Below are positions 26,497-36,458 of a DNA stretch of 64,000 bases, in pieces. A program made the translations under genes and the position numbers. The notes below the pieces were generated by a model. It made no database searches. It had not been told where the DNA came from and saw only the letters and a list, made by a program, of their open reading frames with translations. The stretch is from Romboutsia hominis (GTDB lineage: Bacteria; Bacillota; Clostridia; Peptostreptococcales; Peptostreptococcaceae), in the NCBI RefSeq assembly GCF_900002575.1, contig NZ_LN650648.1:434001-498000 (forward strand), given 5' to 3'. Numbering within the stretch: the first letter of the stretch is position 1; every line of letters begins with the position of its first letter.

Positions 26497-28149
26497 ATGA
26501 CTAAAAAGATTTACTTCAATGGAACAGTGGTAACTGTTGATAAAAATGAATCAATAGCACAAGCTATATTAGTTGAAGAAGGAAAAATAAAAGCAGTAGG
26601 AAGTAATGAAGAAGTTCTTGCGTTAGCAGATGAAACTACTGAAAAAATAGACCTAGATGGGAAAACAATTCTTCCAGGGTTTATAGATCCTCATGGACAT
26701 GTAGTTGCTGTAGCTCAAACTTTAATGATAGTAACATTAGGAGATGTAACTTCTAAGGAAGAACTATTATCTAGACTAAAAGAAGCCTTCGAAAGTGATC
26801 CTCCAACAGATGGAAACTGGTTAATAGGATTTGGATATGATAACACTAAATTTGAAGGTGGAGAACATCCAACTAAGTTTGACTTAGACCAAATAAGTAC
26901 AGAAGTACCGATAACTGTTTCTCATGCATCAGGGCATTTATCAGCTGTAAACTCTAAAGCATTAGAATTATATGGATATGTAGGTGATGACTATATAGTT
27001 CCAGAAGGTGGAGTTGTAAGAACTGTATCACCTGACTCAAAAGAACCAAATGGAGTATTAGAAGAAAATGCTATATTAGATAGTGAAAAGAAAAAAGTTA
27101 TAAAAGCTCCAGGATTCGAAGAAGTTTTAAAGGCTGTTGTTAAAGCTCAAAAGATATATGCATCATTAGGTATTACAACAACTCAAGATGCTTCAGTAGA
27201 AGAAGCTAATCATTATAATCATATATTAGGAGCATGTGCTCAAAATAATATGTTAATGATAGATATAGTTGGACTTGCTACTCAGCCATCAACAATGAAT
27301 TTAATGAAAAATGAAGGAACTCCAAAGAGAGAATACTTCAATCATTATAAGTTAGCAGGAGCTAAGACTTGGTTAGATGGATCTCCACAAGGATTTACTG
27401 CTTGGTTAAGTAAGCCTTATCACGTTGTGCCAGAAGGTCAACCAGCTGATTACTGTGGATATGGAACTCAAACTGATGAAGTTGTAACTAATTACTTTGT
27501 TGATTGTATAAACTTAAATGTACAAGTTCATACTCATGTAAATGGTGATGAGGCTTGTGCTCAATTCTTAAGATGTTACAAAAAAGCTTTAGAAATAACA
27601 GGAAGTAAAGCAGATTTAAGACCTGTTATGGTTCACTGTCAAGCATTAAGAGAAGACCAATTAGATGATGTTAAAGAAATAGGTGCAATACCAACATTCT
27701 TCAATGATCATGTAAGATTCTGGGGAGATTTACACCATGATCAAGTATTTGGACCAGAAAGAGCTCAAAATATATCTCCAATAGGATGGGCGTTAGAGAA
27801 GGGTATAAAGTTTACGCTACACCAAGATCCACCAGTAAAAATGCCAAACCAAATAATAGCTATGCATACAGCTGTTAATAGAACTACAGAATCAGGAAGA
27901 GTATTAGGAGCGCATCAAAGAATATCAGTTATGGAAGCTATAAAAGCTGTAACTATAAATGGTGCATATCAATACTTCGAAGAAGATGTAAAAGGTAGTA
28001 TAGAAGTTGGTAAATTAGCTGACTTAGTTATATTAGATAAAAACCCTCTTGAAGTTGATACTATGGAAATAGAAAACATAAAAGTATTAGAAACTATAAA
28101 AGAAGGTAAAACTATATTTGTTAAAGAAGCTGAATTACAAAACGCATAA
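26497..28149 (+). CDS. Amidohydrolase family protein (YtcJ-like, amidohydrolase_3)
   Basis: This 550-residue metal-dependent amidohydrolase has a small N- and C-terminal beta-sandwich around a TIM barrel. Motifs are ILPGFIDPHGHVV (H-x-H metal ligands near the start of the barrel), VSHASGHLSAVNSKAL, QVHTHVNGDEA, MVHCQA, and a C-terminal GSIEVGKLADLVILDKNPL. The YtcJ branch has few known substrates; N-acyl or formyl amides are candidates. The start at 26497 follows AAGGGAGAAATACA. It is linked to the AGCS transporter upstream. Confidence 0.9.
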   Translation: MTKKIYFNGTVVTVDKNESIAQAILVEEGKIKAVGSNEEVLALADETTEKIDLDGKTILPGFIDPHGHVVAVAQTLMIVTLGDVTSKEELLSRLKEAFESDPPTDGNWLIGFGYDNTKFEGGEHPTKFDLDQISTEVPITVSHASGHLSAVNSKALELYGYVGDDYIVPEGGVVRTVSPDSKEPNGVLEENAILDSEKKKVIKAPGFEEVLKAVVKAQKIYASLGITTTQDASVEEANHYNHILGACAQNNMLMIDIVGLATQPSTMNLMKNEGTPKREYFNHYKLAGAKTWLDGSPQGFTAWLSKPYHVVPEGQPADYCGYGTQTDEVVTNYFVDCINLNVQVHTHVNGDEACAQFLRCYKKALEITGSKADLRPVMVHCQALREDQLDDVKEIGAIPTFFNDHVRFWGDLHHDQVFGPERAQNISPIGWALEKGIKFTLHQDPPVKMPNQIIAMHTAVNRTTESGRVLGAHQRISVMEAIKAVTINGAYQYFEEDVKGSIEVGKLADLVILDKNPLEVDTMEIENIKVLETIKEGKTIFVKEAELQNA

Positions 28150-28154
28150 TATAA

Positions 28155-28188
28155 AAAATAGCGATGAGATATCTCATCGCTATTTTAA
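28155..28188 (+). terminator. Rho-independent terminator of the amidohydrolase gene
   Basis: AAAATAGCGATGAGAT and ATCTCATCGCTATTTT form a 16-bp perfect stem. Confidence 0.88.
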
Positions 28189-28516
28189 ATTTTAAGCAAA
28201 TTAAAAATTTTTTATAGCCTAAAAACTAATAAATAAACATTTTAACTAATACTTTTGTTTGATATTTATATTAAGTGGTTAATAATAATTAAGAGTATCT
28301 ATTTTGTGTAGTAAAATATAAAATGAGACAGTAAGCATAAATATTTTCCAGGAAATTATATAAAATTACCATACTTATTTTAATTTTGATAAAAATAAAC
28401 AAATAATGATTAAAAATAAAGTAAATTAATGATATAATTAAATCTTAAGACCTAAAGACAGAAAATGAATTTTTAATATGTTAAAATAGACAAATATAGA
28501 TTAAGCAGGTGATAAA
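28189..28516 (+). other. Gene-free region upstream of ygiQ
   Basis: This is 328 nt of AT-rich sequence. A TATAAT at about 28433-28438 may be the -10 of the downstream gene, without a clear -35. No repeat, RNA or coding signal is seen. Confidence 0.4.
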
Positions 28517-30490
28517 ATGGAAAACAAATTTTTACCTATATGCAAGCAAGATATGATAGATAGAGGATGGGAACAACTAGATTTTGTTATAGTTACAGGA
28601 GATGCTTATGTTGACCACCATAGCTTTGGTACAGCTATAATATCTAGAGTATTAGAAAATGCAGGGTATAAAGTAGGAATAATAGCACAACCAGATTGGA
28701 AAAGTACTGATGATTTTATGAAGTTAGGAGAACCAAGGCTAGGTTTCTTAGTTAATTCAGGAAACATGGACTCGATGGTTAATCACTATTCAGTAAGTAA
28801 AAAGCGTAGAGACAAAGATATGTACTCTCCAGGTGGCAAAATGGGACTTAGACCTGATAGGGCAGTAATAGTTTATTGTAATAAAATTAGAGAAGCTTAC
28901 AAAGATGCTAACATAGCAATTGGAGGGCTTGAAGCAAGTTTAAGAAGATTTGCCCATTATGATTATTGGGGAGATAAAGTAAGAAAGTCTATACTAATAG
29001 ATAGTGGTGCAGATTTATTAGTTTATGGTATGAGTGAAAGACAAATAGTAGAAGTAGCTAATGCTTTAAATTATGGATTTGATCCTAAATATATAAGACA
29101 TATAAATGGAACTTGTTATATAGCAGATAGTAAAGAAGAAATATATGATGATTATGTAGAGATACCATCATATAAAGATGTATGTTCAAGTAAAGAAGAA
29201 TATGCAAAAGCATTTAAAATTCAATATGATGAGCAAGATCCATATAGAGGAAAAGTTATAATACAAAGACATGGTGATAAGTACTTAGTTCAAAATAAAC
29301 CAGAACCACCATTAAATAGAGAAGAGCTAGATAAAGTTTATGCACTACCTTATGCTAAAGATTATCATCCTATATACAAAGAAATGGGTGGGATACCTGC
29401 TATAGAAGAAGTTAAATTTGGTATAGTAAGTTCAAGAGGTTGCTTTGGAAGCTGTTCATTCTGTGCGATAACATTCCATCAAGGTAGAGCAGTACAAAGT
29501 AGAAGCCATGAGTCTATACTAGATGAAGCTAAATATATAACAGAACTTCCAGATTTTAAAGGATATATACATGATGTTGGAGGACCTACAGCAAACTTTA
29601 GACATGAAGCATGTAAAAAGCAAATAACTAAAGGGGCGTGTAAGCATAGACAATGTTTACACCCAGATCCATGTAAGAACTTAAAAGTTGACCATACAGA
29701 TTTCTTAGAATTATTGAGAAAAGTTAGAAATTTACCTAAGGTTAAGAAGGTATTCGTACGTTCAGGAATAAGATATGACTATGTAATGGCTGATAAAAAC
29801 GATAAGTTCTTTAAAGAGCTTGTTGAACATCATGTTAGTGGGCAATTAAAAGTTGCTCCAGAGCATATAGCAGAAGAAGTTTTAGAACATATGCAAAAGC
29901 CAGCAGGAAATACTTATGATAAATTTAGAGAAAAATTCTTTAGATTAAGTGAAAGAGCTGGCAAAAAACAATATATTATACCTTATTTAATGTCGTCTCA
30001 TCCAGGTTCAACATTAAATTCAGCTATAGAGCTTGCAGAGTACTTAAGAGACATTAAATATCAACCAGAGCAGGTACAAGATTTCTATCCAACTCCAGGG
30101 ACATTATCAACTACGATGTTCTATACAGGAATAGATCCGTTAACTATGAAACCAGTATATGTTCCTAAGTCTAAACAAGAAAAGGCTATGCAAAGAGCAT
30201 TACTTCAATATAGTGCTCCAAGAAACTATGATTTAGTGCATGCAGCATTAGTTGAAGCTGGAAGAGAAGATTTAATAGGATTTAATCCAAGATGTTTAAT
30301 AAAACCAAGAGAAGCTAGAGGGTATTCAAATAGAAGCATGAATTCTAAAAATTCAAATAATAAGGTTTCAAGAGGAAGAAATTCTTCAAGAAATAATGAA
30401 TCAAAATCTAGAGGTAAAAACGATAGAAATAATCAGTCAAGTAAAAAGTTTTCTAAAAGTTCTAAGCCTATGAAAAAGAAAAGAAGATAA
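28517..30490 (+). CDS. YgiQ family radical SAM protein
   Basis: This 657-residue radical SAM protein of the YgiQ group has an N-terminal region of about 290 residues (a B12-binding-like fold in related proteins). The cluster motif C-x3-C-x2-C follows in [20 protein letters not shown], then a Cys-rich insert ([21 protein letters not shown]) typical of YgiQ. The C-terminal 50 residues are a low-complexity Ser/Asn/Lys/Arg tail that could bind nucleic acid. The biological reaction is not established. The ATG follows GCAGGTGATAAA. It is monocistronic. Confidence 0.93.
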   Translation: MENKFLPICKQDMIDRGWEQLDFVIVTGDAYVDHHSFGTAIISRVLENAGYKVGIIAQPDWKSTDDFMKLGEPRLGFLVNSGNMDSMVNHYSVSKKRRDKDMYSPGGKMGLRPDRAVIVYCNKIREAYKDANIAIGGLEASLRRFAHYDYWGDKVRKSILIDSGADLLVYGMSERQIVEVANALNYGFDPKYIRHINGTCYIADSKEEIYDDYVEIPSYKDVCSSKEEYAKAFKIQYDEQDPYRGKVIIQRHGDKYLVQNKPEPPLNREELDKVYALPYAKDYHPIYKEMGGIPAIEEVKFGIVSSRGCFGSCSFCAITFHQGRAVQSRSHESILDEAKYITELPDFKGYIHDVGGPTANFRHEACKKQITKGACKHRQCLHPDPCKNLKVDHTDFLELLRKVRNLPKVKKVFVRSGIRYDYVMADKNDKFFKELVEHHVSGQLKVAPEHIAEEVLEHMQKPAGNTYDKFREKFFRLSERAGKKQYIIPYLMSSHPGSTLNSAIELAEYLRDIKYQPEQVQDFYPTPGTLSTTMFYTGIDPLTMKPVYVPKSKQEKAMQRALLQYSAPRNYDLVHAALVEAGREDLIGFNPRCLIKPREARGYSNRSMNSKNSNNKVSRGRNSSRNNESKSRGKNDRNNQSSKKFSKSSKPMKKKRR

Positions 30491-30496
30491 ATATAT

Positions 30497-30530
30497 AAAG
30501 GATATGACATAAGTTCATATCCTTTTATTA
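30497..30530 (+). terminator. Rho-independent terminator of the ygiQ gene
   Basis: AAAGGATATGA and TCATATCCTTT form an 11-bp stem with a T-rich tail. Confidence 0.85.
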
Positions 30531-30628
30531 TCTTTATAGTATTTTATATAAATTAATGATAAAAGTTTATTGAAATATTGGAAATTTAAATTAATAGCAA
30601 AAAATATAAAAAAAAGTCGATTAGTGTA

Positions 30629-30655
30629 ACGAAATTTTATCTAAAACATATTATA
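30629..30655 (+). promoter_or_regulatory. Candidate sigma-K (mother-cell sporulation) promoter
   Basis: AC at 30629-30630, a 16-nt spacer, then CATATTATA at 30647-30655 matches the sigma-K pattern AC-N16/17-CATANNNTA. A 6-bp stem-loop (AGGACA / TGTCCT, 30660-30682) would begin near the 5' end of the transcript. Sigma-E has a related -10, so late mother-cell expression is the safer statement. Confidence 0.5.
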
Positions 30656-30705
30656 TTAAAGGACAAGCAAATAAGCTGTCCTAATTAAAAGGAGGTTAAT
30701 ATAAT

Positions 30706-31092
30706 ATGTGCAGAAATAATAATTGTGAATATTTCCAAAGAGACGATTTTGAGGATATAAGAGATGAAGTATGTGATATAGAAAGTAGATGCTGTGAAGG
30801 ATTTGTTAAGGAACAATTTACTATAAGATCAACTGCTACACCTGCTGGAGTAGTTGTTTATGACTCATCTGATCCAGCTACTACACGTGCTACAATAAAG
30901 ATTAGAAACTTATCAAGAACTGTAAGTATTAGAGTTCAAGCAAGTCCTATTGACATTGTCATAGCACAAAATCAAGAAGCGGTAATTTCAGTAGCTCAAT
31001 TAAATGCTGTTGTAATTACAGCATTATCAACAACTATGACTGCAAGAGTATTACTATGCTTTGATTTACAATTTGACTCACTTGGAAATTAA
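30706..31092 (+). CDS. Small Cys-containing beta-rich protein, possible spore-surface/appendage subunit (DUF3992/Ena-like)
   Basis: This 128-residue protein has no signal peptide. The N-terminal 35 residues contain five Cys and many acidic residues. The rest is predicted all-beta with alternating hydrophobic residues (ATIKIRNLSRTVSIRVQ, AVISVAQLNAVVITAL), and one Cys lies in the last strand (VLLCFDLQF). This architecture, an N-terminal Cys connector plus a jelly-roll-like domain, resembles endospore appendage (Ena) subunits with DUF3992. The likeness is of pattern, not a demonstrated homology. A sigma-K-like promoter supports a spore role. AAGGAGGT precedes the ATG. Confidence 0.6.
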   Translation: MCRNNNCEYFQRDDFEDIRDEVCDIESRCCEGFVKEQFTIRSTATPAGVVVYDSSDPATTRATIKIRNLSRTVSIRVQASPIDIVIAQNQEAVISVAQLNAVVITALSTTMTARVLLCFDLQFDSLGN

Positions 31093-31154
31093 TGCTGTTA
31101 TTTATTATCTAATAAAATAAATAAGTTACCTTAAGAATAAAATCAATAATTTCT

Positions 31155-31190
31155 AAAAGGCAGAGATTTTTCTCTGCCTTTTTTGTTTTT
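31155..31190 (+). terminator. Rho-independent terminator
   Basis: AAAAGGCAGAGA and TCTCTGCCTTTT form a 12-bp stem with a 4-nt loop and T tract. Confidence 0.9.
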
Positions 31191-31294
31191 GTTATAAGCA
31201 TAAAATATATTAATTATTTAATTAAAAGATTAAGTATTTATAAAAAATAACGTAAATAATAAAGGTATAAATATGGTTAAAAAATCGACTAACA

Positions 31295-31323
31295 TTGACA
31301 TTTTTTTTAGTAAGGGTTATACT
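31295..31323 (+). promoter_or_regulatory. Sigma-A promoter of the ECF transporter operon
   Basis: TTGACA (31295-31300), a spacer of exactly 17 nt and TATACT (31318-31323), about 60 nt upstream of the S-component start codon. The leader is too short for a typical riboswitch. Confidence 0.75.
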
Positions 31324-31384
31324 AAAATTTGTGTTTAATTTAAATAAATATAAATGTATACATCTAAAATAGAGAGGTATAAGT

Positions 31385-31942
31385 ATGAATAAAAGTAAAC
31401 TTTCAATAAAAACTATAGTTGCTATAGGAATTGGAGCTGCTGTATTTATGATATTGGGAAGATTTGGTTCTATACCAAGTGGTATACCAAACACTAACAT
31501 AGAAACAGCATATGCTTATCTAGCGTTAATGGCAGTAATTTATGGTCCTATAGCAGGATTTTTAATAGGGCTTATAGGACATGGATTAAAAGATTTAGTG
31601 TTTTATGGAATGCCTTGGTTTAGTTGGGTAATATCATCGGCTATAGTGGGTCTTATAATAGGTATAATGTATAAAAGAATAAAAGTAGATGAAGGAGATT
31701 TCTCCATTAAACAAATTATAATTTTTAATATAACTCAAATTGTAGCAAATATAATAGCTTGGTTTGTTGTAGCACCTACTTTAGATATAGTTATATATGC
31801 AGAACCTGCAAATAAGGTATACATACAAGGAGCTATAGGTGGAATATCAAACATGGTTACAATAGGTATATTAGGAACATTAATATTAAAAACATACTCT
31901 AAAACAAAAATAAAGAGCGGGAGTTTAAGAGTAGAAGAATAA
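31385..31942 (+). CDS. ECF transporter S component (UPF0397 family)
   Basis: This 185-residue membrane protein with about five or six TM helices is the substrate-binding S component of an energy-coupling-factor importer. The start ([42 protein letters not shown]) and [11 protein letters not shown] are characteristic of the UPF0397 group, often labelled riboflavin-type. The vitamin imported is not established from sequence. It heads an operon with fused ATPases and EcfT, so it has a dedicated module. GAGAGGTATAAGT precedes the ATG. Confidence 0.9.
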   Translation: MNKSKLSIKTIVAIGIGAAVFMILGRFGSIPSGIPNTNIETAYAYLALMAVIYGPIAGFLIGLIGHGLKDLVFYGMPWFSWVISSAIVGLIIGIMYKRIKVDEGDFSIKQIIIFNITQIVANIIAWFVVAPTLDIVIYAEPANKVYIQGAIGGISNMVTIGILGTLILKTYSKTKIKSGSLRVEE

Positions 31943-31961
31943 TAGGCGAAAGGAGGCATTT

Positions 31962-33668
31962 ATGAAAAAGAAAATAATTGAGTTTAAAGACTTCAATTTT
32001 AAATACAGAGTTCAAGCTGAGCCAACATTAAAAAATATAAACTTGACTATTTATGAAGGTGAAAAAGTATTAATAGTAGGACCATCAGGTTCAGGTAAAA
32101 GTACTTTAGCACATTGCCTTAATGGGCTAGTACCATTTTTCTATAGTGGAGAGATGAGTGGAGAATTAAGAATAAATAATGAGGATATAAAAAATAAAAA
32201 TATATTTGAATTATCTAAAGTAGTTGGGACTGTTCTTCAAGATCCAGACAGCCAGTTTATAGGTCTTACAGTAGGAGAAGATATAGCATTTAAACTAGAA
32301 AACTATTGTGTAGAGCAAAATGAAATGATAGATAGAGTTAACAAAGCTGCTAAGTTAGTTGATATAGATAAGGAATTAGAAGCATCACCATACAAATTAT
32401 CTGGGGGTCAAAAACAAAGAGTAACTTTAGCTGGAGTAACAGTAGATGAAGTTAAAGTATTACTATTTGATGAGCCTTTAGCAAGCTTAGATCCTGCGAC
32501 AGGGAAAAGTGCTATGGAACTTATAGATAGTATACAACAAAAAGAAAATAAAACAATGGTAATAATAGAGCATAGATTAGAAGATGTTCTTCATTGTAAA
32601 GTAGATAGAATAGTAGTTATGGACAAAGGATGTATAGTAGCAGATACTACTCCAAATGAACTCTTATCAACTAACATCTTAGAAGAAGTTGGGGTAAGAG
32701 AGCCTTTATATATAACTGCTTTAAAATACTCAGGTTGTGAGATAAGTAAAGACTTAAAACCTGAAAGTATAAATACATTAGATATAGAAAAGTGTAAAGA
32801 TAAAGTCAATGACTGGTATGAGAATACTAAAAAAGAAGAATCTAAAACTAAAAACGACTATATATTAGAACTAGATAACATAAACTTCTCATATTCTCCT
32901 GAAAAACAAATACTTAAAGATGTATCTTTTAAGATAAGAAAAGGTGATATAGCAAGTATAGTAGGTAAAAATGGTGCAGGTAAATCTACTATATCAAAAT
33001 TAATATGTGGTTTTTACAAACCTACTAGTGGAAGAATATTATTTGATGGGAAAGATATAAAAGATGAATCTATAAAAGAGCGTTCGGAAAAAATAGGATT
33101 TGTTATGCAAAATCCTAATCAAATGATATCTAAGACTATGGTATTTGATGAAGTAGCTTTTGGTTTAAAGATAAGAGGATATAATAAAGAAGAAATAAAA
33201 GAAAAAGTAGAAAATGTACTTAAAACTTGTGGACTTTATGGGTACAGAAATTGGCCCATATCAGCACTTAGTTTTGGTCAAAAGAAAAGAGTTACAATAG
33301 CATCTATATTAGTATTAAATCCAGAGGTAATAATACTAGATGAGCCTACAGCAGGACAAGACTTCAAGCATTATACAGAAATAATGGAATTTTTAGTAGA
33401 GTTAAATAAAAAGGGTGTTACTATAATTATGGTAACTCATGATATGCATCTTATGCTAGAATATACAAGTAATGTAGTAGTTTTATCAAATGGTCAAAAA
33501 ATAGGTGATGATAAATCAACTAAGATATTAACAAATAAAGAGATAATAGAAAAAGCAAATTTAAAAGAAACATCACTACAAGAACTAGCTATAAAATGTA
33601 AAATAAAAGATTCTGTAGAATTTGTAAATAGATTTATTGATTATGATAGGAGGGTTAGAAACATATGA
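31962..33668 (+). CDS. ECF transporter ATP-binding protein, two ABC domains fused (AA')
   Basis: This 568-residue protein contains two complete ABC ATPases in tandem. Domain 1 has Walker A GPSGSGKST, signature LSGGQKQR and Walker B LLFDEP. Domain 2 starts near residue 300 with Walker A GKNGAGKST, signature LSFGQKKR (Phe replaces the second Gly) and Walker B IILDEP. It is the motor pair of the ECF importer, both halves in one chain. The ATG follows AAAGGAGGC, 19 nt after the S component. Its stop overlaps the EcfT start by 4 nt. Confidence 0.94.
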   Translation: MKKKIIEFKDFNFKYRVQAEPTLKNINLTIYEGEKVLIVGPSGSGKSTLAHCLNGLVPFFYSGEMSGELRINNEDIKNKNIFELSKVVGTVLQDPDSQFIGLTVGEDIAFKLENYCVEQNEMIDRVNKAAKLVDIDKELEASPYKLSGGQKQRVTLAGVTVDEVKVLLFDEPLASLDPATGKSAMELIDSIQQKENKTMVIIEHRLEDVLHCKVDRIVVMDKGCIVADTTPNELLSTNILEEVGVREPLYITALKYSGCEISKDLKPESINTLDIEKCKDKVNDWYENTKKEESKTKNDYILELDNINFSYSPEKQILKDVSFKIRKGDIASIVGKNGAGKSTISKLICGFYKPTSGRILFDGKDIKDESIKERSEKIGFVMQNPNQMISKTMVFDEVAFGLKIRGYNKEEIKEKVENVLKTCGLYGYRNWPISALSFGQKKRVTIASILVLNPEVIILDEPTAGQDFKHYTEIMEFLVELNKKGVTIIMVTHDMHLMLEYTSNVVVLSNGQKIGDDKSTKILTNKEIIEKANLKETSLQELAIKCKIKDSVEFVNRFIDYDRRVRNI

Positions 33669-34495
33669 ATACAGAAATGTTGTCATATATAAAGAAAGAC
33701 TCACCTATTCATAGGTTAACTGGAGCTACAAAGTTAATATGTTTTTTACTTTGGACAATAGCGGCAATGATAACATATGATACAAGAGTTTTACTTGGAC
33801 TTTTTATTGTTGGAATAGTAGTATTTAAAATGTCAAAAATTGAATTTAAAGAAGTATCTTTTGTGCTTTATTTTATATTATTTTTCTTACTACTAAACGC
33901 ACTTTTAATATTTATATTTGCTCCATATCAAGGTGTAGAAATATATGGAAGTAGGACGGATTTACTTCACTTAATAGGCCCATATACAATAACAAAAGAA
34001 CAACTATTTTATGAGTTAAATGTAGTATTGAAATACTTTGCAACAATACCTATGGCGCTTTTATTTATACTTACAACGGATCCAAGTGAATTTGCAGCAT
34101 CATTAAATAAGCTTGGTGTAAGTTATAAAGCTGCATATACAGTATCAATCGCTCTTAGATATATACCAGATGTTCAAAGGGACTATAAGGATATATCTTT
34201 TGCTCAGCAAGCAAGAGGAATTGATTTATCAAAAAAAGAAAAGTTATCTAAAAGAATAAAAAATTCGGCAGCAATACTTATGCCCTTGATATTCTCTAGT
34301 TTAGAAAGAATAGATAAAATAAGTTTAGCTATGGAGCTAAGAGCTTTTGGAAATAACAAAAAACGTACTTGGTTTAATAGAAGAAAATTTGAAAAAAGAG
34401 ATTATATATCTATACTAGTGTTAATAATAATTTTATTAATATCTATAGTTATGATTAAGGTCGATGGTTCGAGATTTTATAATCCTTTTATATAA
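33665..34495 (+). CDS. ecfT: ECF transporter transmembrane (T) component
   Basis: This 276-residue membrane protein is the scaffold subunit of the ECF importer. The two Ala-Arg-Gly coupling motifs are recognisable: AQQARGID in the cytosolic helix and ELRAFG further on. There are about five TM helices. The ATG overlaps the preceding stop (ATGA), which indicates translational coupling. A GATAGGAGGG site lies upstream within the ATPase gene. It ends the three-gene operon, followed by a terminator. Confidence 0.93.
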   Translation: MNTEMLSYIKKDSPIHRLTGATKLICFLLWTIAAMITYDTRVLLGLFIVGIVVFKMSKIEFKEVSFVLYFILFFLLLNALLIFIFAPYQGVEIYGSRTDLLHLIGPYTITKEQLFYELNVVLKYFATIPMALLFILTTDPSEFAASLNKLGVSYKAAYTVSIALRYIPDVQRDYKDISFAQQARGIDLSKKEKLSKRIKNSAAILMPLIFSSLERIDKISLAMELRAFGNNKKRTWFNRRKFEKRDYISILVLIIILLISIVMIKVDGSRFYNPFI

Positions 34496-34536
34496 TATAA
34501 AATTGCCAGATATATACTATTTAAAATCCATAGATG

Positions 34537-34572
34537 ATAGCCTATATGAAATTTCATATAGGCTATTTTATA
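34537..34572 (+). terminator. Rho-independent terminator of the ECF operon
   Basis: ATAGCCTATATGAA and TTCATATAGGCTAT form a stem with a 3-nt loop, followed by a T-rich tail. Confidence 0.88.
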
Positions 34573-34664
34573 TTTGATAAATTATAATATAAATTAATTA
34601 GTTAAAATTACTAAATAGTGTTAAAATAGTACATAAGATAATCAAAATTGAAAGGAGTAAGACT

Positions 34665-36455
34665 ATGATAAAAGAAAGAATCAATAAATTAAGAGCGTTA
34701 ATGAACGACAAAGGGATATATGCTTACCTAATACCATCTTCAGATTATCACCAAAGTGAATATGTAGGTGATTACTTTAAATCAAGAGAATATATATCAG
34801 GATTTACAGGTTCAGCAGGTACAATAGTAATTACTCAAGATGAAGCAGGTTTATGGACAGATGGAAGATATTTCATACAAGCTGAAAATGAACTTAAAAA
34901 TAGTACTATAAAGTTATTTAAAATGGGAGAAGAAGGTGTCCCTACTATAGAAAAATATCTAATAGATAATATGAAAAAAGATTCAAAACTAGGTTTTGAT
35001 GGTAAAGTAGTATGTGCAAAAGAAGGAAAAAATTTAAAAGATAAATTAGAATTTAAAAATATTGATATAGAATATAACTATGATTTAGTAGGTCAAATAT
35101 GGGAAAATAGAACGGAATTACCAAAGGAAAAAGCTTTTTTATTAGATGTTAAATACACAGGAGAAAGTTTTTCAGAAAGATTAAAAAGAGTAAGAAATGC
35201 TATGAAAGAAAAAGAAGCAAGTGTGCATATCATAACAACATTAGATGATATAGCGTGGTTATTTAATATAAGAGGTGGAGATATAAAACACAATCCAGTA
35301 GTATTATCTTATACAGTTATAACTTTAGATGAAGTTTATTTATTTATAGATGAAGACAAATTAGATGAAACTATAAAAAATGAATTAAATAAAGAGAAAG
35401 TACAAGTTAAACCATACGACTCTATATATGAATTTGTTAAAACTATAGATGAAAAAGAAGTTGTGTTACTTGATTCAAATAAAGTAAATTATGCTATTTA
35501 TAACAATATATCAAAATCTATTAGAAAGATAGATACACAAAATCCTACTATTATGTTTAAAGCAATAAAAAATGAAATAGAGCTAAAGAATATAAGAAAT
35601 AGCCATATAAAAGATGGTGTAGCTTTCACTAAATTTATGTATTGGCTTAAAACTAATGTAGATAAAGAAGAAATAACTGAAATAAGTGCGGCTCAAAAAC
35701 TAGAAGACTTAAGAAGAGAACAAGATAAATTTATAGAACCAAGTTTTAATACTATAGCTGCATATAGAGAACATGCTGCTATGATGCATTATAGCGCATC
35801 AGAAGAAAGCAACTATAAACTAGAACCAAGAGATTTATTCTTAATAGATTCAGGTGGGCAATATTATGATGGTACTACAGATATAACAAGAACTATAGCA
35901 TTAGGTGAAATAACAAGAGATGCTAAGACTCATTTTACAAATGTGGTTAGAGGTATGATTAGATTATCTAAAGCTAAATTTTTATATGGATGCAGAGGGT
36001 ATAATCTTGACATATTAGCTAGAGGTCCACTTTGGAATTTAGGAATAGATTATAAATGTGGAACAGGTCATGGTATAGGATTTGTACTAAATGTTCATGA
36101 AGCTCCAAATGGATTTAGATGGAGAGTAGTACCAGAAAGAGATGATAGTTGTGTGCTTGAAGAAGGTATGGTAACTACTAATGAACCAGGGGTATATATA
36201 GAAGGTTCTCATGGTATAAGAATAGAAAATGAAGTAGTTACAAGAAAAGCTGAGAAAAATGAATATGGTCAATTCATGGACTTTGAGGTTATAACTTTTG
36301 CGCCAATTGATTTAGATGCAGTAGATGCAAGTTTAATGTTAGAAGATGAAAAGAAATACTTAAACAATTATCACAAAGAAGTATTTGATAAAATATCACC
36401 ATTCTTAAGTAAAGATGAGTGTGAGTGGTTAAGAAATTATACAAGGGAGATATAA
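34665..36455 (+). CDS. Xaa-Pro aminopeptidase (M24 family)
   Basis: This is a 596-residue three-domain aminopeptidase P: two creatinase-like N-terminal domains (start IPSSDYHQSEYVGDYFKSREYISGFTGSAG) and a C-terminal pita-bread M24 domain. Metal ligands are visible: Asp in IDSGGQYYDGTTDITRT (two Asp), His in GTGHGIGFVLNVHE, Glu in TTNEPGVYIEG, and Glu in GIRIENEV. It removes N-terminal residues preceding proline from peptides in the cytosol. It is followed within 4 nt by ybaK, an operon with a proline-related theme. The ATG follows AAGGAGTAAGACT. Confidence 0.95.
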   Translation: MIKERINKLRALMNDKGIYAYLIPSSDYHQSEYVGDYFKSREYISGFTGSAGTIVITQDEAGLWTDGRYFIQAENELKNSTIKLFKMGEEGVPTIEKYLIDNMKKDSKLGFDGKVVCAKEGKNLKDKLEFKNIDIEYNYDLVGQIWENRTELPKEKAFLLDVKYTGESFSERLKRVRNAMKEKEASVHIITTLDDIAWLFNIRGGDIKHNPVVLSYTVITLDEVYLFIDEDKLDETIKNELNKEKVQVKPYDSIYEFVKTIDEKEVVLLDSNKVNYAIYNNISKSIRKIDTQNPTIMFKAIKNEIELKNIRNSHIKDGVAFTKFMYWLKTNVDKEEITEISAAQKLEDLRREQDKFIEPSFNTIAAYREHAAMMHYSASEESNYKLEPRDLFLIDSGGQYYDGTTDITRTIALGEITRDAKTHFTNVVRGMIRLSKAKFLYGCRGYNLDILARGPLWNLGIDYKCGTGHGIGFVLNVHEAPNGFRWRVVPERDDSCVLEEGMVTTNEPGVYIEGSHGIRIENEVVTRKAEKNEYGQFMDFEVITFAPIDLDAVDASLMLEDEKKYLNNYHKEVFDKISPFLSKDECEWLRNYTREI

Positions 36456-36458
36456 TAA

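Noticed and set aside
31190-31384. A vitamin riboswitch (for example FMN or thiamine) before the ECF operon
   Set aside because: The promoter at 31295-31323 leaves a leader of only about 55 nt with no conserved motif.
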